In this document: in pieces, positions 1 to 11,003 of the stretch | Layout of the letters: every line of letters begins with the position of its first letter | How positions within the stretch are numbered: the first letter of the stretch is position 1 | Assembly: GCA_035578905.1 (NCBI GenBank) | Contig: JAQJVL010000604.1 | Span: forward strand, 124,001-188,000 | DNA length: 64,000 bases | From: Stictocephala bisonia | Lineage: Eukaryota; Arthropoda; Insecta; Hemiptera; Membracidae | Reading direction: 5' to 3' | Made by a program: the position numbers and the translations under genes | Notes under the pieces: generated by a model | What the model was told of the DNA's origin: nothing | The model's input: only the letters and a program-made list of their open reading frames with translations | Databases searched by the model: none

Positions 1-1592
1 TTCCAATTAGATGGTGTGATGAAGATAGAATGGTTTCCAAACAACAGAAGCATACTCAAGATTAGGACGCAGAAGAGATTTATACAGAGTTGTAATGGAG
101 TGTATGGATAAACCACTTCTAGCAGCTCGTGATAGAAGCCCCAGTAGCCTACTAGCTCTGCCAGAGATTACATCAATATGACGTTCAGGAGAAAGAGTTT
201 GACTTAAATGCACTCCCAAATCCTTGATAAACTGAACGTGCTGCAATCTAGTTCTCTGGATACAATAATCTGCTTTGAGATTAGTATCACCTCTATGAAA
301 GGACACCACCCAACATTTAGACTTATTAAGCTGCATAAGATTGTCTTCACACCACTTAGCAACACCATCTAGTGAACGCTGCAAAACATTGTTGTCCTCG
401 ACTCTGTCAATAACTCTGAAGAGCTTAATGTCATCGGCGAAGAGTAGAAAATTGCTCTCAATGACCTCACCAATGTCGTTTATAAACAGGTTGAAAAGGT
501 AGGGACCTAATAGGGAGCCTTGAGGAACCCCTGATTTGACACTGAAGGGATTAGAAAAGCCACCACCGAACCTAACTATGGATGATCTCCCTGTCAGATA
601 GCTGTTCAACCAAGATAGGAGAGGGTCAAAAATGCCATAAGACTCAAGCTTAGATATAAGCAAGGAGTGGCTAACCTTGTCGAATGCCTTGCTAAAGTCT
701 AGGTACACTGCATCTACTTGAGAGTATTTATCGAAGGCAGCCAGAATATATTCCTCGTACTGGACAAGATTAGTAATAGTCGAGCGGCCACTAGTAAAAC
801 CGTGTTGTTCCGGTATCAAAATTGAAGCAAAGAGTGGCTTAAGGCGATCAAGGACTATTGATTCAAATATCTTGGCAATCGGTGACTGTATGGTAATGGG
901 TCTATAGCAGGATGCTGAATCTCTTCTTCCATCTTTAAAAATTGGAACCACGTAACTAGTTTTCAGAGACGAAGGAAAGAAACCTTCTTGGAGACTAAGG
1001 TTGAAGAGCTTAGAGAGTGGGCTACACAGCAGGTCGTTGCATTGACGCATGATGACCGAAGGGATACAGTCAGGTCCAACACCTTTTGATATGTCAAGCG
1101 CATCAATCTTTTTTTTATCTCCTCAGCGCTGCATTCAACCTTTGACATGAAAACATTGTTGTCTCTTAGGGGAAGAACAACAGTGCCTTGAAAAGGTTCA
1201 GAGTAGACACTGGAGAAGTGACAAGCAAATAAATTGCACATTTCAGTTGGATCAGAAGATTCCCTGTCGCCTAGAGTCATACTAATGGGAGTAGTGTCAC
1301 TGCGTCTAAGGTTCTTGATGTGACTCCAAAAAACCTTAGGATTTCCAGAGGAGAGAGCACCATCAACATGTGAAATGTAAGAGTTGTAACATCCAACAGC
1401 AAGGGCTTTACATGCAGTTCTAGCTCTAGCAAAGGCCATGTAGTCACTTCCCAAACCTGTGGTCTTATAAATTCTATGCAATGTTTTTTTGTTAATCACC
1501 ATAGACTTTAGCTCATAGCTAAACCAACGAGGGAAAGGAGATCTACCAACACGTTTCAGAGGAGAATTTCTTTTAATCATGCTGCTTAGCTC
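1..1592 (-). mobile_element. Non-LTR retrotransposon (Jockey/CR1-like), truncated reverse transcriptase
   Basis: Minus-strand reverse transcriptase of a LINE that runs off the left edge. Reading from 1592 downward, the pre-RT linker (SGNPKVFWSHIKNLRRSD) leads into the palm. The palm shows LDFSKAFDKVSH, the GVPQGSLLGP loop and the catalytic FADDIKLF motif. The frame breaks at a T-run near 1108-1115: one frame ends in SAEEIKK and the next resumes as LCSPLSKLFNLSLQEGFF. An in-frame stop follows at 7-9. No endonuclease or ORF1 is present upstream of about 1592, so the copy is 5'-truncated. It is closely similar in protein sequence to the copy at 23970-26545. It is non-functional because of the frameshift and stop. 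Confidence 0.9.
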
Positions 1593-1645
1593 AGTGATGA
1601 TTAAAAGAAATAAAAAAAAATGATTAAAAAAAAGTTTATTATTCT

Positions 1646-1849
1646 TTATTTCCATTTACTTTCTTTATATATTATACTTGCTGCTGTCCATCGCACCTTA
1701 TGCTCTTCTGCCAAAACATGATCTGAAAGTTTAGAGTAGTTTCCCAATTGATTTTTTATGCTGTTTTTGTGTTCTTGTATTCTTTTTTTAAAGGTCGAGA
1801 TGTTTCTCCAAAATAATTTAAATTTTATTCGTTCTGTAAAAAAAAGCAA
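1646..1849 (-). pseudogene. Penelope-like element: GIY-YIG endonuclease C-terminal relic
   Basis: A short minus-strand open stretch with the layout seen after the GIY-YIG core in Penelope-like retroelements. It has a basic helix with FKKRIQEHKNSIKNQ, then LSDHVLAEEHKVRW, then AASIIYKESKWK. In the family this corresponds to the 'R..EH...' helix, the 'H....H.I.W' block and the glutamate-containing helix. No reverse transcriptase can be read upstream (higher coordinates), where the sequence is AT-rich and stop-filled. Family assignment comes from pattern recall, not a search. It matters because Penelope-type machinery could have mobilised the inverted-repeat elements elsewhere in this window. 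Confidence 0.55.
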
Positions 1850-4060
1850 TTTGGATTTTACACAATTAGACTATCTTTATTTGCCAGAAGCATAAATAGT
1901 AATGTGTGGCAATAGTCAAACCAATGCATCAGGCTGCATATTACACAAACTTATCTATATGTATGAAATGTTCTACACTGTAAATATAGTTTTTATCAAG
2001 ATATTTTTTATGCATTTCTTATATAAATTTAAAACGCACAGCTTGAATATTGTAAGGAACGTCATTGTTAAATTTAATTCCTTGATACTTTAAATTCTTT
2101 TTAGTCAGGCTAAAAGTGCACTTGCTATCAGGTATCTATGTTTGTTCCTAGTGTCATGATTATGAACTTATCTAAGATATTGTTTACACACAATAAAACA
2201 GATGACATACATAGAAGGCAATGTAAGAACACCTAGTTTGATAAAATGTGTTTTACAATGCTCTTGAGGAGAAATGTAAAAATTATTGTTATAGCCTGTT
2301 TTTTTAAAAATAAAGTCTTGTAGCAGATGGAGAAGAACACACAATAGTTTAGTTGGCTAAAAATATAAGCATAATAAACAATCGACAAAACATCATCAGA
2401 TATGTTATTTAATTAAATTTTAGTTAAGTTTACAAGTAAATACAATTTACCTCACATTGTTAACAGTATAAATAATATAGTCAGTTCTGCTATTCATAAA
2501 TCAACTCTTAATTCTAGTTAACCACTCATCTTGTATAGTCTCAAAATCAGAATAGTTTATTTTCTATAATTACAGTATTGGGTCCTGACAAATTACATAA
2601 TATTTATCGTGGGTGCCCATGTTATCTTAAAATAATTACACACTAAAGGAATATTTAATACTAGGGGATACCTGTGCACGCTTTGCATACCAATCCCGTC
2701 ACTCGCTGGGCTTAATACACCTAGGCATGTGACTTTTGACGTTATACAGATAATATTAGATTATCTGTATAACGTCAAATCAAAATATTAAATTTACCTA
2801 CAGTATCTCACTCACACTACTTGCGTTGCTAACTATATTTACTAGTATAAATACCCAATGGTATTACTTAGCCTATTTCAAACATTTTCATTTCATTTTT
2901 TAACAGCTAAAGATTGTCAATAAAATAATCTCAAACATACAAATTAAACATGTTTATTCATTTACAATACAGCTGTTATTAATTTTCTAAAATCAATCCT
3001 GATTTCGACAACCTTTTAGGGGCGGTTTCTACCCCTTAGGAGTATTTTATCAAGATTAAAATACTTTAGTTGCACTATTTAAGACCTAAAGAAACATTGT
3101 AAAAAATGCCAGTTCTCTACCTACATGGGAAGTTGAGTGAACCAGTGAGTCAGCTAGGGTTTTGCCTTTTATAGATATAGATTTGACAATTTGAATAAAT
3201 TTCAAAGAGGCCTGTAGCAGAGCGTCTTGGCGAGGCGTAAGCCAAGCTCTCCCACAAGGCTGCAGGCCAAGTTCCACAAAGGGCTAAAGGTAAAGAAAGA
3301 TGACCTCCGAAACGAAATTTATTAAAATCCTACAAGGTAGAGCAATAACAAACAATCCTCAGGATCCTCTGGGAGATATGGATGCTATCTCTTTAGTTTG
3401 CAAAATTCAATTGAGCGAAGCTCGGTATTCCAGTAATGTTTACTAATATTTACCCTACAGCTCTAATTTATATTTAAGATGAATTATTAGGATGGTATGT
3501 AATATGTTTTTTTCTTTTTCACAATAAATAGTTAGGTTTCATTATGAAAGCTGATTCAGAAGCAATAATACTTTTATTTTTAAACTTTTGAGAAAAAAGG
3601 TTTAACATACAGCTCTGGAGATTTATTTTCTAATAACATACATATTACCACTATTTATAATTCTAAATATAAATCCAATAATAGATTTTCTCCTCTTATA
3701 GTTTTCTACCATCTCGTTTCTTATTAAAGTTCTCAGCTTCAAATGATTTGATATGAAGAAGGACAATTTAGTTCTAAAATAGAAACACACTCACTTTCAA
3801 AGTGTTTTAACATAAATTTAACTGCGTTGAGTACAATTTTAAAGGTTTGCTCATATATTAGCACGTATATTCTTGGCCAAGCGACAGAGTTATGTATCGT
3901 GAAAGAAACGAATTCTTAAAATGAACCTATATTTACGTACTTTACTTGATCAAATGTTTAAGAAGATATTTTAGGACTGATATGATCACAAAATATAGAA
4001 GGCTGTACTCTTCCACTTTCAATATTTGAAAAGAAGACCGTATTTTCATTTTAGTGAATT
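1850..4060. other. AT-rich intergenic stretch, no gene seen
   Basis: No coding region is convincing on either strand. It contains a perfect 20-bp hairpin (2735-2779). A GC-richer patch at 3100-3290 reads on the minus strand like the common arthropod 'TCTATAAAAGGC...TGACTCACTGGTTCACTC' repeat, probably a SINE- or Helitron-like fragment. Confidence 0.5.
2735..2779. repeat. Perfect 20-bp inverted repeat (hairpin)
   Basis: The arm TTTGACGTTATACAGATAAT at 2735-2754 is the exact reverse complement of 2760-2779, with a 5-nt loop ATTAG. It lies in noncoding sequence and is probably a small foldback remnant. Confidence 0.85.
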
Positions 4061-4066
4061 TTTATT
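4061..4066 (-). promoter_or_regulatory. Candidate polyadenylation signal for the 4165-5886 gene
   Basis: AATAAA on the minus strand, about 100 nt downstream of the stop codon of the 573-aa ORF. Confidence 0.4.
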
Positions 4067-4164
4067 ATTTCTTTAATGAATTCTTGATAAACTTTTACTT
4101 TTGAGAATATTGCATTTAGCACTTTTTATGTGTTTTTCATCTACGATTCATGTTAGGTATTGAT

Positions 4165-5886
4165 TCACTTTTTAAAGACATCCATAGCGATTATTCGACA
4201 AATCAACATTGATATAAAGAATTGGTATGTCACTCGTATAAAACGCTCAATTGATGGACCATAAAAAACAATGTTATCATATGCTGCACTTATTAAACTT
4301 CTTATTGTGATTACAGAGTCCAATAACACTTGTTTGGTGTGGCACCATAATGTTAAATCATCGTCAAAATCATCTTGTTCCACATGATCGTTATTCAGTT
4401 TTAAACAGCTCAAACAAATGTCTTCATCAGTCATTTGAAAAGTGTGTTCGTTTGTTTTATCAGTGTCTCTCCTAATCACAGTTAACAAAACTTCATTTAA
4501 AATAAATGTCACCAACATATGTGTCTTACAGAGCATTAACATTTGCAGAGCTCTCTCAACTGTCTTTAAATTAATGTCTTGGATTGCTAATATTTTTGAT
4601 TTGTTATCATTAGTTCCCATTTCAAAATTCCTCTCTGATGGTTGACTGTCATCAATCTCAGTGACTTTTAATAATCCTGAGCATGATTTGCTTGAATAAT
4701 TGTTTTCATTACTGTCAAGTCTTTGAGGTTCATCACGAAAACCAATTTTTCCATTTTTATAAAATAATTTCTCAGCCATTTGACAAATAATTCCTTCAAT
4801 TGGAACTGATGGTCTTATATAATCATTATTAATACTAGACATTGGAAATAAGTTAAGTTTAACATTATTTTTTTGCAACAGTTTTAAAGTAGTTTCTGAA
4901 CGAACTTGAAATGTATCTTCAGAGTCCCTCTCAATTTTGAACTTTGGAATTTCATACTCTTTCTCCTTATCAGTAGGGGAATCACTGCTTAAATGTACTA
5001 AAGAAGAAATTCCACATTTATTAGGTTCTGATATACATTTAGACCTGACCAAATCATCTTTTCTAAAACACCATTCACGTTTTTCGTTTTGATACTCAGA
5101 AAACTTTTTAAACAACAAATCAAAGCTTCTTGCTCTGCTAGATTGGCACTGTGAGTCTTCTGAGGCCAATTGTTGGCCAGTGCTTAACAATCTATTCCAA
5201 TAGCTAGTTAGTTGTTTTACTTGACTGCTGTTATCTTGTGAGAAACACTTATTATTAGTTATATTTGATAGTATGTCTTTGTTACATGTTTCACTAAGAT
5301 CAGGGGGACTTTCCTTAATAGGGTTATTTTCTTTAAAATTAATTTCTTCTATATTATTTTCCCATTCTTCAGTATGTATATCTTTAGAGATGATAGTATT
5401 TATTTTTCTTACGGGGGAAATGTGTTTTCTTTTTTGCTTAGTAATATCTTCCTCTGACAGTTGCAATTGCTTTTTAACATAAGGCACAGGTTTCAAAATG
5501 TTTACTGGCACAATTTTTCTTCTTCTTGAAAAATCCTTACTGTCTGATTTATTGTTGCTCAATGGATTGCCTTGATTTTTGTTTGATGATTGTTCACTCT
5601 TCTTTTTAAGGTTTCTAGTTGAGTTCTGAGCTATACTGTTGTTTGGTTGAGGCTTAACATGTTGTGGTTTTTTAACTTCACTTTCACTTTTGTATTTTTC
5701 TCTGGCACTATCATGCTGATACGTTCTTTTAGATTTTTCAGTTGGTTGACACAACCTGTTAACTAAATAACTTTCGCTGTAAACCTTTTTTCTCGGTGTT
5801 GTTTGTGTACATTTTACATTTCTTATTGCTGGTCGAATGACAGATTCCAATTCATCAATTAAGTCCCACAGTGAATTTGTATCCAT
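4165..5886 (-). CDS. Uncharacterised 573-aa protein, probable host gene
   Basis: A single uninterrupted ORF of 573 codons on the minus strand, far longer than chance in this AT-rich sequence and without transposon motifs. The start MDTNSLWDLIDELESVIR is an amphipathic helix. Residues about 25-180 are basic, Lys/Ser/Asn/Gln-rich and probably disordered (NLKKKSEQSSNKNQG, SRRRKIVPVNILKPVPY). A short conserved-looking helix follows near residue 230 (LTSYWNRLL). The last ~130 residues are folded and helical (KTVERALQMLMLCKTHML, then an acidic DDFDDDLTLW patch, then FIRVTYQFFISMLICRI). I do not recognise the family. The splice-acceptor-like TTTATAG just before the ATG (about 5893) suggests an upstream noncoding exon. 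The domain layout would suit a nuclear, cytoskeletal or centrosomal scaffold, but that is inference. Confidence 0.75.
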   Translation of the reverse strand: MDTNSLWDLIDELESVIRPAIRNVKCTQTTPRKKVYSESYLVNRLCQPTEKSKRTYQHDSAREKYKSESEVKKPQHVKPQPNNSIAQNSTRNLKKKSEQSSNKNQGNPLSNNKSDSKDFSRRRKIVPVNILKPVPYVKKQLQLSEEDITKQKRKHISPVRKINTIISKDIHTEEWENNIEEINFKENNPIKESPPDLSETCNKDILSNITNNKCFSQDNSSQVKQLTSYWNRLLSTGQQLASEDSQCQSSRARSFDLLFKKFSEYQNEKREWCFRKDDLVRSKCISEPNKCGISSLVHLSSDSPTDKEKEYEIPKFKIERDSEDTFQVRSETTLKLLQKNNVKLNLFPMSSINNDYIRPSVPIEGIICQMAEKLFYKNGKIGFRDEPQRLDSNENNYSSKSCSGLLKVTEIDDSQPSERNFEMGTNDNKSKILAIQDINLKTVERALQMLMLCKTHMLVTFILNEVLLTVIRRDTDKTNEHTFQMTDEDICLSCLKLNNDHVEQDDFDDDLTLWCHTKQVLLDSVITIRSLISAAYDNIVFYGPSIERFIRVTYQFFISMLICRIIAMDVFKK

Positions 5887-6279
5887 TAAGACCTATAAAT
5901 AAGTCATAGAGATTTTAATTAAAACTAATTAAAAAATGACATATCACAATATTCTCAAATAGAATTTGGACCAACTTAAGATATTGTGAAGAAGAAAAAG
6001 GCAGCATTTTAAATATATCTATATTTTTCACACAGTTGAAATCTCAAGTGTCCAAAACATATATAAGGCCCAAACATGCAACACTTGACAAATGGGGGTT
6101 ACTAGCTGAGTATGAGTTTAGTCATACAGTCAATAATCATATGCTGCTTTCAGTATCCTTAGAAAACGGCCCAATTTGCTGTCAAAAAAAATCTAAGTTA
6201 TGAAGCCTGTTTGCAACACTTGCACCTATTATACTGTAAAATTAAAATAAAAGTCATACCTAACAAGATAACTTCTTAC

Positions 6280-6389
6280 CCCTTCCCAATTGGAAGCGTC
6301 GTCTACCAGTGTTTAAATACTCGTATACTTGAGAGAGATGTCGCAAAGAGTATATATTCACTTTGTCACTCATAATTTTATTGATGACC
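6280..6389 (-). CDS. Candidate small upstream exon
   Basis: Bounded by a good acceptor (pyrimidine-rich, then TTGCAG, just above 6389) and a donor GTAAG (6275-6279). It reads INKIMSDKVNIYSLRHLSQV and then YEYLNTGRRRFQLG in the open frame. Joined to the acceptor before the 573-aa ORF the phase is wrong: translation would stop after about a dozen codons. So it is either a 5'UTR exon of that gene, part of another transcript, or spurious. Confidence 0.25.
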
Positions 6390-6504
6390 CTGCAATACCA
6401 ATGAGATGGATAAAATACCAATAAAACATACAAGATGGATGGCAAATCCTATCTTTTAATTAATATTTATTTTTTAGTAAGGCAGCTGTAGTAAGACATT
6501 ATCA

Positions 6505-7640
6505 TATACTTGATTTTTGCAATGAGACAGTTATGAGATTGGCAATACGAGGTTGGAAAGGATTTGGTAATGGCCTTCTTGGACAAGGAGAAGGCATATG
6601 ACAGTGTCATTAGAAGGAAGGTATGGAAAATATTGAGAAAGAAGAGAGTGGAGAAAGGTATAGTGGACAAAGTTAGGGAAATGTTTGAGGAAAGGTAAAG
6701 CAAAATGAGGATTGGTGGAGAGAGATCAGGGTGGTTGAAGCATAGAAACGGATTGAGGTAATGGAACGCATTATCACAATTTTTATTTATTGTAGTGATG
6801 GATGTTGTAATGGTGAGTATGGCAAGAAGGACTGGAAAGGGGAAGATGAAAGTTGTTATGGCAATCACAGATAATTTGATGTAGGGTGAAAATGAAGGGT
6901 AAGTGCAGGAGCAATTAATTAAATAAGTGGGTTGAGGAGGTTGCTCAGTACAGAACAAATTTCAATGTTGGAAAGACTGAATGTATGGTGATGACAAGAA
7001 TGTATGGGAGAGAGGAAGTAAAGAACTGACACTAGGGGATGAAGGGTTGAAGAAGGTATATTTCTTCAAATACTTTGGGAGTGTGATACAGGAAGATTGG
7101 AGGTTGGATAAGGAGATAAATGAAACAGAAAGAAAATTGGGAGCATTCTCGAGGGCTTCTGGAGGGCTGGTGAAAAGTAGATATGTGCCACCATAACATA
7201 TGGATCGGATACTTGAGCAACAGTATGGATAAAAGTAAAGTGCAGGCTTGTGAAATGAGGTTTTTGAGGAGCCGTCTGAGAGGGATTGGAAGAGACAGGA
7301 TAATAAATGAGATCATTAGAGAGGGGAGAGGGATAGGAACCATCCTAGAGAGCATTGAGAGAAATAGACTATGATGGTTTGAACATGTCAAGAGGCTGAG
7401 GGAGCACAGATTGCCAAGAAAATTCCTTGAGAGAAGAATGGAGAGATGTAGCCCTAGAGGAAGACCTAGAGATAGATTGATTTGGGTGTGAGAGAAGTAA
7501 TAGTCAAAATAAGAGGTGAGGATTGGACTAGAGTAATGGCAGAAAGAAGATGGGAGAATAGATGATGGTGGAGATGACTCTGGGCAAAGTAGACCCCATG
7601 AAAGAATTAGAAACTGCTGTGGATGAGAAGAAGAATCAGT
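6505..7640 (+). pseudogene. Decayed RTE-like LINE reverse transcriptase
   Basis: Fragments in several frames follow the order of an RTE-clade LINE. They are LDKEKAYDSVIRRKVWKIL (motif A, about 6570-6640), VMDVVMVSMARR followed by ITDNLM (decayed catalytic FADDLM, about 6795-6885), then FKYFGSVIQEDWRLDKEI (thumb, about 7060-7120). The basic, Trp-rich C-terminus is PRGRPRDRLIW and DWTRVMAERRWENR (about 7450-7565). Many stops and shifts show long decay. It is followed at about 7650-7760 by a copy of the dispersed repeat described at 9389. Confidence 0.75.
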
Positions 7641-8546
7641 AGTCAAGCTACATGCAAATATGCATATGAATAAGAGTAATGAGAGTCAATATGAATGTAG
7701 TCTTGTTACAATTTAGGTCAACTATATTTGAGGAAGTGTCATTAATAGTCCAATGGCAAAAGAACAGCTGGTGGTTATCAGCTTATCCCTTTAAACATTT
7801 GTTATGACTCTAATTAGATTCAAACTGAGAACCTTAAGTGTTTTAAGTTGGGCTTTAACTAACTACAGCATGTAGCTTGTTGCCAAAGGTAAATTTACTG
7901 ATGCCCTGTATCATCATATTATAATTTTTCTGTGGTTCACAGTCTACAAATATTGTAGTATGAACCCTACTAAATTAGCCTTGTATGTAAAGAGTTGGAT
8001 TACAACAAGCCTTTTTTAAAAACACTTTTAGATAAGCATGGCTTAAGTTATCTTAACCCTTTTACCGCCATACAATTATTGCCGGTCGGGCGCTCGACCG
8101 CCATAGTAGGTGAGGGTCAATGTGTCACTCAGCCGCCAGACGCTAGGATCATAGCGTGTCGCCCGGCCGCCAGAGCATTTTGCCGCTTTTTACAACCGTT
8201 CACAAAAACGATTGTGGTTACATCAATTTGAAAGATAGAAGAATTCTGTTTTCAACATTTTATTCATTAAGAAATTATCTTTAATGTGATATGACTTACT
8301 AGTCTATTACTAACATATAACGTTTTCGTAGGAGCAAAAATAAAATGCAAAATAAAGTTTAGAAAATTTTTTTAATTTTAAAGTTAATAAGAAAAATAAA
8401 AATGTCATTTTAAAATTCTTTGTATAAATAATTTGGTTTGAAATTTAATAGAGAACAATTGAGTAAGTTTTCATTTAAAAAAATTAAGAATTGTTTTTTT
8501 TATAAATATATGACTAAAATAGTACAACAACTCATTTTAATCAGAA

Positions 8547-8711
8547 TTAGGAATAGAAAAGCCTATAGGCGTACATACATAACATACTAGACGAACTAGA
8601 ATCATCCATACTATCATAAACATTATTATCAATTACAATGTTTGTCCCTGATTGAATAACATTGTTTATCAGTGTTCCTTCACTTACTGGTGAACGTCGC
8701 TTATCACACAT
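8547..8711 (-). pseudogene. Residual N-terminus of a piggyBac-like transposase
   Basis: Within the MITE, minus strand: ATG at 8709-8711, stop at 8547-8549, 54 aa. It reads MCDKRRSPVSEGTLINNV, then an acidic/serine-rich run DNNVYDSMDDSSSSSML. Acidic, Ser-rich N-termini ahead of the catalytic core are usual for piggyBac transposases, and the position and strand fit. The DDD core is absent. The assignment is inferred from context. Confidence 0.45.
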
Positions 8712-9050
8712 TTTGGCACTGTACTAGTATAAATATAAAACAAAAATACACTTACATAATAATAAAATTCATATAAACACGATTGAATAAACTATACATA
8801 CTTGTATCATAACCTAAAAACACCAATCTCAGGAACACAACAGACAGAAACTGATTTCTTTACCATTCAATCAGCTGGGCACTGACAAAAATAATTTACG
8901 TTTTTCACATATTTTGTGTTTACTATGCAAAAGTATTGTATTCAACTAAAGTAGATTATATTCTTGTTGTAAATATTGTTCTGAATATAGTGATATATAT
9001 TAATGCTGAAAAAATTAAATAATTCATTGTATAAACAACAAAAATGCAGA

Positions 9051-9215
9051 GGGCCTATATATAGGCTCTTGGCGGTCGAGCGTCACTACTCCCAGGGCCT
9101 ATATATAGGCTCTTGGCGGTCGAGCGTCACTACTCCCAGGGCCTATATATAGGCCCTTGGCGGTCGACTGCCCAACTTATTAGAGCCTATATATAGGCCC
9201 TTGGCGGTAAAAGGG
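9051..9215. repeat. 44-bp subterminal tandem repeat of the piggyBac MITE
   Basis: Four units start at 9051, 9095, 9139 and 9183, an exact 44-bp period. Each begins GGGCCTATATATAGG and carries CTTGGCGGT. The last unit runs into the terminal repeat TTGGCGGTAAAAGGG. The repeats are probably multiplied transposase-binding sites. Confidence 0.9.
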
Positions 9216-9388
9216 TTAAAGGTTCAAAGAGTAGAACTGTTAAAAACTATTTTTCTTGAGAATGTTTTTTGAATTATGATCTACTTTGTAATAATTTCAT
9301 GGGCAGAAACTTACTTTCACAAACTATAGTTGTGGAAAATATCATCAAATGCAAAATAAAACAAAACATAAAATACATGTTAACTGTA

Positions 9389-10343
9389 TTTATTTATTTA
9401 TTCATAAGACGCCGATCGTCAAGATATGGGCGAATATGGATTTCGAATGAGTGTGATGAGTGTAGATGAGCGAATGTAGTCATTGTTACAAACTAAGGCC
9501 GATACAAATAATGTTACATAAGTCATTGTACTTCTCTTCTGCATCGTCTTTTATCAATAATACATTCAAGTGTTTAAGTCTGTTTATCTCTTCAACTGCA
9601 GACTTTTTAAATGTAGATAACTACGAAATTACTTACCAATTTAACCTAAAAAGAACTAAAGAACATTTTTAACTAACTAGTAATGACAAAAATATAAAAA
9701 CACTATTTAGATGGAAGAACTCAGTAATTTATTTGACAGCTAGATATCAGCTGATGATGAATGACATTTTCAACTTTCAAACTTGAAAAAAAAGTATGCT
9801 AAATATGAAACACCTTCATATTGTTTAAAAATTGACATTCCTTTGTAAGCATGTTTAGGAATAATATTCAACAGGTGCTTCATTGTGTAACTTTATTATT
9901 TACTTATTATTAATTAATAAATAAAAGTTAATGTCAACCTATGTAGATAAATTCATTTAATACTCGACAAAAATATTTCAAATTTAAAAAAAATTACAGA
10001 TGGTTACAAGTAATAATTTAAAATTAAAGATTACAGTGGTATAAATATGAAAAAATAACTGTACTGAGTAATAATTAATTGTTGATAACATACAGGCTAA
10101 AAATACATAGGTACACAAAAATATAGAAAATAAACTATTTCTTTAATGACTCAAATTCTGTTTTCACATCAATTTATAGAAATTGAAATATTTCTTTTTT
10201 CTACAATATAGTTTTACAATCAAATTAGTATTAGAAAATAGGCCTGGGATTAATTTTTTCCTAAACATTTTACTCCTTATAAAATGAAAACATTCGCCCA
10301 TATCTTGACGATCGGCGTCTTATGAATAAATAAATAAATATGT
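9389..10343. repeat. Inverted pair of a dispersed repeat (possible terminal inverted repeats)
   Basis: The left arm at 9391-9434 (TTATTCATAAGACGCCGATC, then GTCAAGATATGGGCGAAT) reappears inverted at 10293-10340, so 9391-10340 could be a ~950-bp element. I found no clear target duplication. The left copy continues to about 9508 with a GAATGAGTGTGATGAGTG and GTAGTCATTGTTACAAACTA tail that recurs, without the inverted partner, near 7650, 37340, 50830, 55812 (inverted) and 57626. The interior has no credible gene. Confidence 0.6.
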
Positions 10344-10344
10344 G

Positions 10345-10752
10345 AGTTAAGATCAACATCCCAATATAATTGATAAGTCTATCGTTGTTATTTATTTATG
10401 TTATATATACCGTACCATAATTATTTTATAAACTTGTATCATAATGTTGCCATTTTAAAACAATAAATGTCTGTAGAGAAAAGTTGCCAATACTAAGAGA
10501 AAAATGCAAAATAAAAAAATTTTCAAACTATCTTTTCTATCTGACACCATCACAAAAACATGGTGTTTTATAAGAAAAAACAAAGATATCCATAAAATTT
10601 GAAATACCAAGGTCTTTTTGGAAATCGCTAGATATTTTTATTACTGAAAAAAAAAAATAGGTGAAGTTCCATATTTAAAGTTTATTGTATCTCTACAATT
10701 TTATAAGAACTCAACGGGAACACACTAAACAAAATCACCCTGTATTCTAAAC
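10345..10752. other. AT-rich noncoding stretch
   Basis: No ORF, repeat or signal that I can support. Confidence 0.5.
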
Positions 10753-10763
10753 ATAGATTTTAA

Positions 10764-11003
10764 CATTTGTAGCTATTAGATTGCTTAATATATTTATATA
10801 CATAAAAAGAACAACACTTAGCAATCTTTTTTTGGTGTTTTTAATGTTCAAAATCGATTTATGTCTCGAAAGACCATCATCAGTTGAAAACAGAATGGTT
10901 TTTCTGTTTTCAACTGATGATGGTCTTTCGAGACAGAAATCGATTTTGAACATTAAAAACACCAAAAAAAGATTGCTAAGTGTTGTTCTTTTTATGTATA
11001 TAA
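10764..11003 (+). mobile_element. Short inverted-repeat retroelement with hammerhead-like core (element A)
   Basis: The 11-bp direct repeat ATAGATTTTAA at 10753-10763 and 11004-11014 flanks the insertion. Inside come a 27-bp unpaired left tail (10764-10790) and then a near-perfect palindrome 10791-11006 (arms about 105 bp, centre near 10898, tiny loop). TSDs of this length are not those of hAT, piggyBac or mariner; they suit target-primed insertion. Each arm can be read as a hammerhead-like motif. The right arm (plus strand) keeps GAAA, while the left arm has TAAA at the mirrored position (10858-10861). Confidence 0.75.
10909..10950 (+). ncRNA. Hammerhead-ribozyme-like motif in element A
   Basis: In order: stem I 5' strand TTCAA (10909-10913); the canonical box CTGATGA (10914-10920); stem II GTCT-TTCG-AGAC within 10921-10935; GAAA (10936-10939). 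A self-complementary helix III ATCGAT (10939-10944) follows, then position-17 base T (10945), and stem I 3' strand TTGAA (10946-10950), fully complementary to TTCAA. Known hammerheads in Penelope-like elements have this minimal type I layout, with a helix III that can pair between two copies. Activity is untested. Confidence 0.55.

Larger units (their letters stand above)
8057..9215. mobile_element. piggyBac-type MITE with TTAA target duplication
   Basis: Terminal inverted repeats CCCTTTTACCGCCA (8057-8070) and its reverse complement (9202-9215) are flanked on both sides by TTAA (8053-8056, 9216-9219). That is the signature of the piggyBac superfamily. The element is 1159 bp, too short for a transposase. 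Its GC-rich subterminal regions contrast with an AT-rich middle. The left end carries scattered CCGCCA copies and the right end an ordered 44-bp array. A 54-codon ORF in the middle looks like the leftover transposase N-terminus, so the element probably arose by internal deletion of an autonomous copy. Confidence 0.9.

Noticed and set aside
2990..3060. Minus-strand TTGATAAAATACTCCTAAGG followed by GGTAGAAACC, resembling a hammerhead core
   Set aside because: The box deviates at two positions, the region after GAAA is not self-complementary and no stem I pairing was found. At most a Penelope-related scrap.
4165..5886. Assignment of the 573-aa protein to TEDC2
   Set aside because: The W..L helix and disordered middle are suggestive and TEDC1 is in the same window, but the C-terminal half shows no residue-level match that I can defend.
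6467..7646. Minus-strand ORFs of 163 and 204 codons rich in Ser, Leu, Ile and Pro
   Set aside because: Antisense shadows of the RTE-like relic read on the plus strand.
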